Below, piece after piece: positions 30,736 to 33,880 of a stretch of 33,880 nucleotides of DNA (its first letter is position 1; each line of letters opens with the position of its first letter). Source of the DNA: Palsa-883 sp035486355 (GTDB taxonomy: Bacteria; Pseudomonadota; Alphaproteobacteria; Acetobacterales; Acetobacteraceae). The notes under the pieces were generated by a model. The model had not been told where the DNA came from. It was given only the letters and a program-made list of their open reading frames with translations, and made no database searches. The translations under genes and the position numbers were made by a program. The stretch lies in assembly GCA_035486355.1 (NCBI GenBank), contig DATHNE010000315.1, forward strand, positions 1-33,880. The letters are read 5' to 3'.

Positions 30736-31161
30736 TCATCCGCGCCGATACGGATAGCAGTCGGCGCGATCAAGCGTGATGTCGAAATGCTGTGCCAGCG
30801 CGGCGATCGCGTCGGCGTGTTGCACGTACGGGTCGGCGTTGGCCAGGCCCACGACGATGCATGTGGTATTCTCGGCCTTGCGTCCGCCAGGGGGCAGCAT
30901 GGCGGTGACATGCGCCTTGCCGTCCTCATCGCGCAAGGTCAGGAACAGCGGTATGGCGCGGTTGATGTGCGCCTCCTTGCCGATCTCCTGCTCGATGAAC
31001 ACGCTCGACAGTGGCTGGAAACTGTCCGCGGCTTTCGCGCGCTCGCGGCAATAGTGCTTCTCCACGGCATGGCGCATCTCCGCCGATTCGGCGGCCGCCT
31101 CGCCCTCGGTCATCAACCGGAACCAGGTCAGGCCATTGGGTGCGTCGCAGACATATTCCAT
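30736..31161 (-). CDS. Uncharacterised 141-aa protein
   Basis: I do not recognise this protein. It starts MEYVCDAPNGLTWFRLMTEGEAAAESAEMRHAVEKHYCRERAKA, then FQPLSSVFIEQEIGKEAHINRAIPLFLTLRDEDGKAHVTAMLPPGG and ends YPYRRG. The ATG at 31161 is preferred because the preceding frame lies in the divergent promoter region. The gene is followed 19 nt later by the CDO-like gene, and begins 88 nt from the GMC oxidoreductase start on the other strand. Confidence 0.7.
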   Translation of the reverse strand: MEYVCDAPNGLTWFRLMTEGEAAAESAEMRHAVEKHYCRERAKAADSFQPLSSVFIEQEIGKEAHINRAIPLFLTLRDEDGKAHVTAMLPPGGRKAENTTCIVVGLANADPYVQHADAIAALAQHFDITLDRADCYPYRRG

Positions 31162-31249
31162 GCGTCGGTGTGCCCGTCCGCTGTTTGGACCGTCGTACCG
31201 CCTGAGTCTAGGATGCCGCGCGCGATGGCGCAAACCGGTGGGAGGCGGC

Positions 31250-32917
31250 ATGGCGGCGCAACGACAGGCGGAGGGCGCGGACACATTCGATTACGTGATC
31301 GTGGGCGCCGGCGCTGCCGGATCGGTGTTAGCCAGTCGCCTGACCGAGGATCCCGGCGTTACCGTGTGCGTGCTGGAATGCGGGCCGCCGGATCGGCACC
31401 CTTACATCCATATCCCGGCCGGCTTCATCAAGATGCTGTTCAACCCGACCTTCACCTGGCAGTTCCAGACCGAGCCGGGCGAAGGCACCAACGGCCGCCG
31501 CATCCCCACCACGCAAGGCCGCACGCTGGGCGGGTCCAGCTCGATCAACGGCATGGTCTACAATCGCGGGCAGAAGGCGGATTTCGACAACTGGGCGCAG
31601 CGCGGCAATCGCGGCTGGGGCTACACGGACGTGCTGCCGTATTTCAAACGCACCGAGCGGCGCATCGGCGTGGCGGATGACCGGTTCCATGGGCGCGAGG
31701 GCAATCTGCCGGTCACCACGATGGATTGGATGCATCCTGTCTGCGAGGCGTTCATCGATGGCGCGGTGGCGATGGGGATGCCACGGCACAATGACTACAA
31801 CTCGGACACGCAGGCGGGCGTGGGGTATTTCCAGCGCGCGATCCATCGCGGCTGGCGGCATTCAGCGGCACGTGTGTTCCTGCATCCGGCGCGGGCGCGG
31901 GCGACGTTGACGGTGCGCACCGATGCGCGCGCGGCTTCCGTGCTGTTCGCGGGCAAGCGCGCGGTGGGCGTGCGGTATGTCGATGACCGCAATCGGGCGA
32001 CGCTGCATGAAGTGCGCGCGCGACGCGAGGTGATCCTGTGCTGCGGTACCGCGAACACCGCGAAGCTGCTGCAGATTTCGGGCGTGGGGCCGGCGGCGTT
32101 GTTGTCGCCGCTGGGCGTGCCGGTGGTGCATGAGCTGCGTGGCGTGGGGGAGAATTTCCGCGACCATTACGCGGTGCGCATGGTGGCGCGGGTGACGGGG
32201 ATTCGGACCATCAATGAAATGGCCCGCGGCGTGGGGCTGGCGGGGCAGATCACGCGGTGGGCGATGGGGAAGCCGTCGATCCTCGCGCTGACGCCATCGC
32301 TGGTGCATTGGTTCTGGAAGTCGGATGAGGCGTTGGATGGGGCTGATCTGCAAGGTGTGTTTAGTCCGGCGAGCTACAAGCAGGGTTTTGTCGGACTGCT
32401 GGATGATTTCCCGGGCATGACCGCGGGCGTATGGCAGCATCGGCCGGAGAGCATCGGGTATGTGCGGGCGCGGTCGGCGGATCCGTTCGAGAACCCGATC
32501 ATCCAGCCGAACTATCTGGCGGATCCGATGGATCGGCGCGTGCTGCTGGGGGGCATGAAGCTCGCACGGCGGTTGCTGCGCTCACCGGCGCTGGCGGCGT
32601 ATTTCGATGGGGATCACCTGCCGGGGCCCGAGGTGCAGAGCGATGATGAGCTGCTGAACTATGCGCGGCAGTATGGGTCGACGGCGTATCATCTGATCGG
32701 CACAGCGCGCATGGGGCCAGCGGCGGATCCGACCGCAGTGGTGGATGACGAGCTGCGGGTGCATGGGATGCAGGGGCTGCGCGTGGTGGATGCCTCGATC
32801 ATGCCGCACATGCCGTCGGCCAACACCTATGCGTCGACGATGATGATTGCGGAGAAAGCTTCGGATATGATCCGTGACCGTCCGGCGCTGGCGCCTGTTG
32901 AGGGTGTGGCGGCATAA
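31250..32917 (+). CDS. GMC-family FAD oxidoreductase (choline/alcohol dehydrogenase-like)
   Basis: This 555-aa protein is the normal GMC length. The FAD motif is DYVIVGAGAAGSVLASRLTEDPGVTVCVLECG at 14-45; the GMC signature GRTLGGSSSINGMVYNRG follows. The active-site His is in GSTAYHLIGTARMG and the Asn in MPSANTYASTMMIAEKASDMI. It oxidises an alcohol to an aldehyde; the substrate is unknown and no alkane or choline genes are nearby. GGGAGGCGGC lies before the ATG. A 30-nt gap separates it from the MoxR-type ATPase, which may be in the same transcript. Confidence 0.95.
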   Translation: MAAQRQAEGADTFDYVIVGAGAAGSVLASRLTEDPGVTVCVLECGPPDRHPYIHIPAGFIKMLFNPTFTWQFQTEPGEGTNGRRIPTTQGRTLGGSSSINGMVYNRGQKADFDNWAQRGNRGWGYTDVLPYFKRTERRIGVADDRFHGREGNLPVTTMDWMHPVCEAFIDGAVAMGMPRHNDYNSDTQAGVGYFQRAIHRGWRHSAARVFLHPARARATLTVRTDARAASVLFAGKRAVGVRYVDDRNRATLHEVRARREVILCCGTANTAKLLQISGVGPAALLSPLGVPVVHELRGVGENFRDHYAVRMVARVTGIRTINEMARGVGLAGQITRWAMGKPSILALTPSLVHWFWKSDEALDGADLQGVFSPASYKQGFVGLLDDFPGMTAGVWQHRPESIGYVRARSADPFENPIIQPNYLADPMDRRVLLGGMKLARRLLRSPALAAYFDGDHLPGPEVQSDDELLNYARQYGSTAYHLIGTARMGPAADPTAVVDDELRVHGMQGLRVVDASIMPHMPSANTYASTMMIAEKASDMIRDRPALAPVEGVAA

Positions 32918-32947
32918 TCTCTCGACCCGTTTCGCGAGGATCGACCT

Positions 32948-33796
32948 TTGGCCGCTTTCAAGAGCACTGACCGCTACATTGCCACGCGTGATTTGGAGGT
33001 GGCGGTGAATGCCGCCGTTACCTTGCAGCGGCCGCTACTGGTGAAGGGAGAGCCGGGGACGGGGAAGACCGTGCTGGCGCATGAGGTGGCGGAGGCATTG
33101 GGGCATCCGTTGATCGAGTGGCATATCAAGTCGACCACGAAGGCACAGCAGGGGTTGTATGAGTACGACGCAGTGTCACGGTTGCGCGATGGGCAGTTGG
33201 GCGATGAGCGCGTGCACGACATTAGCAACTACATCGTGCGCGGGAAATTGTGGGAGGCGTTCGAGGCACCGGAGCAGGTGGTGGTGCTGATCGACGAGGT
33301 GGACAAGGCGGATATCGAGTTCCCCAACGACCTCCTGCTGGAACTCGATCGCATGCAGTTCTTTGTCTACGAGACGCGGCGGACGGTCGTGGCGAAGCAG
33401 CGGCCGATCGTGATCATCACGTCGAACAATGAGAAGGAGCTGCCGGATGCGTTCCTGCGGCGGTGCTTCTTTCATTACATTCGGTTTCCGGATCGCGAGA
33501 CGATGGAGCTGATCGTACAGGCGCATTATCCGGATATTCGGCATGACCTCGCGCGTGAGGCGTTGAATGTGTTCTTTCAGGTGCGCGAGGTGCCGGGGCT
33601 GAAGAAGAAGCCGGCGACGTCGGAGCTGCTGGATTGGTTGAAGCTGCTGATGGTGGAGGATATGCCGGTGGAGGCGTTACGGTCGAAGGAGACGCATCTG
33701 GTGATCCCGCCGCTGCATGGGGCGCTGCTGAAGAACGAACAGGACGTGCATCTGTTCGAGCGGCTGGCGTTTCTCGCGCGGCGCGGGGGGCATTGA
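32948..33796 (+). CDS. MoxR-family AAA+ ATPase
   Basis: This 282-aa protein has Walker A GEPGTGKT (34-41), Walker B VVVLIDEVDKAD, and sensor 1 in IVIITSNNEKELPDAFLRRC. MoxR ATPases help mature or activate metal enzymes, usually with a von Willebrand-factor-A protein (CoxE-like) coded just downstream; here the window ends. The start is TTG at 32948, with GAGGA 7 nt before it; no ATG is near. Its position behind the GMC oxidoreductase suggests it could support that enzyme cluster (inference). Confidence 0.9.
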   Translation: MAAFKSTDRYIATRDLEVAVNAAVTLQRPLLVKGEPGTGKTVLAHEVAEALGHPLIEWHIKSTTKAQQGLYEYDAVSRLRDGQLGDERVHDISNYIVRGKLWEAFEAPEQVVVLIDEVDKADIEFPNDLLLELDRMQFFVYETRRTVVAKQRPIVIITSNNEKELPDAFLRRCFFHYIRFPDRETMELIVQAHYPDIRHDLAREALNVFFQVREVPGLKKKPATSELLDWLKLLMVEDMPVEALRSKETHLVIPPLHGALLKNEQDVHLFERLAFLARRGGH

Positions 33797-33805
33797 TGTT
33801 TGACC

Positions 33806-33880
33806 GTGTCATGACCGGGCTTGGCCCGGTCACCCACGTCTTCCTTCGTGCATCGGTAAAGTCGTGGGTAGCCGGGCCAA
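33806..33880. repeat. Composite palindromic repeat element (CCGGGCTTG family), cut by window end
   Basis: GACCGGGC (33813-33820) and GCCCGGTC (33824-33831) form a perfect 8-bp stem with TTG loop. It is followed by CACGTCTTC, GGTAAA and TCGTGGGTAGCCGGG, matching the middle of the copy at 30072. The right hairpin lies partly beyond the window. Confidence 0.7.

Noticed and set aside
30195..30929. Extended 244-aa start for the CDO-like cupin
   Set aside because: The added part overlaps the 141-aa gene; AGGAGAAAG marks the start at 30716.
1..33880. CRISPR arrays, rRNA genes, complete insertion sequences, prophage
   Set aside because: No regular spaced repeats, no rRNA motifs and no transposase or phage domains were seen on either strand.

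Overview
The window is GC-rich DNA from a free-living proteobacterium, most likely an alphaproteobacterium of the Acetobacteraceae or a neighbouring Rhodospirillales family. This placement is inference from general impressions: strong GC bias at third codon positions, a glnB-glnA / glnK-amtB-porin arrangement, DctPQM TRAP and PAAT-type importers, many catabolic dehydrogenases, and a tRNA-His that still encodes G-1 opposite C73 (several alphaproteobacterial orders have lost that base). No replication, phage or complete insertion-sequence genes are seen.

Layout. (1) 1-205: decayed C-terminus of a family-4-type glycosyltransferase. (2) 297-6454, minus strand: a six-gene catabolic operon reading dctP-dctQ-dctM, a serine beta-lactamase/NylB-like hydrolase, an HpcH/HpaI-type aldolase and a shikimate-dehydrogenase-like reductase. 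(3) 6540-9803, plus strand: an enoyl-CoA hydratase, then a LigE-like glutathione transferase, an SDR and a SAM methyltransferase. (4) 9855-15578, minus strand: nitrogen control block glnB, glnA, glnK, amtB and an outer-membrane porin. It has a very good sigma-54 promoter before glnB and an intrinsic terminator only about 30 nt before the glnA start codon. (5) 16092-17496: two small cupins facing a MAPEG protein. (6) 17500-19341: a zone of gene decay around tRNA-His, with a tetR-family gene carrying a nonsense codon and frameshift, and a mobA-like gene with at least three frameshifts and a lost active-site lysine. (7) 19338-25615: aspartate dehydrogenase, a small membrane protein, an amino-acid-type ABC binding protein and permease without an ATPase, a DUF6166 protein whose C-terminus is encoded by a dispersed palindromic repeat, a zinc alcohol dehydrogenase, a small ferredoxin-like-fold candidate and a ketopantoate-reductase-like protein. 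(8) 25698-26768: ada. (9) 26904-33796: an unrecognised His-rich 536-aa protein, a TfdA/TauD-type dioxygenase, an EthD-domain protein, a divergent pair of small proteins (a CDO-like cupin and an ORFan), a GMC oxidoreductase, and a MoxR-type ATPase at the window end.

How it works together. Region 2 reads as uptake of an organic acid or amide followed by hydrolysis, retro-aldol cleavage and reduction. Region 4 is the standard ammonium sensing and assimilation set. Region 9 looks like an oxidative catabolic cluster of unknown substrate and is the best candidate for an undescribed pathway.

Four or five kinds of dispersed palindromic repeat sit in the intergenic spaces, mostly between convergent genes. 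In one case (22230-22262) the repeat has become coding sequence.
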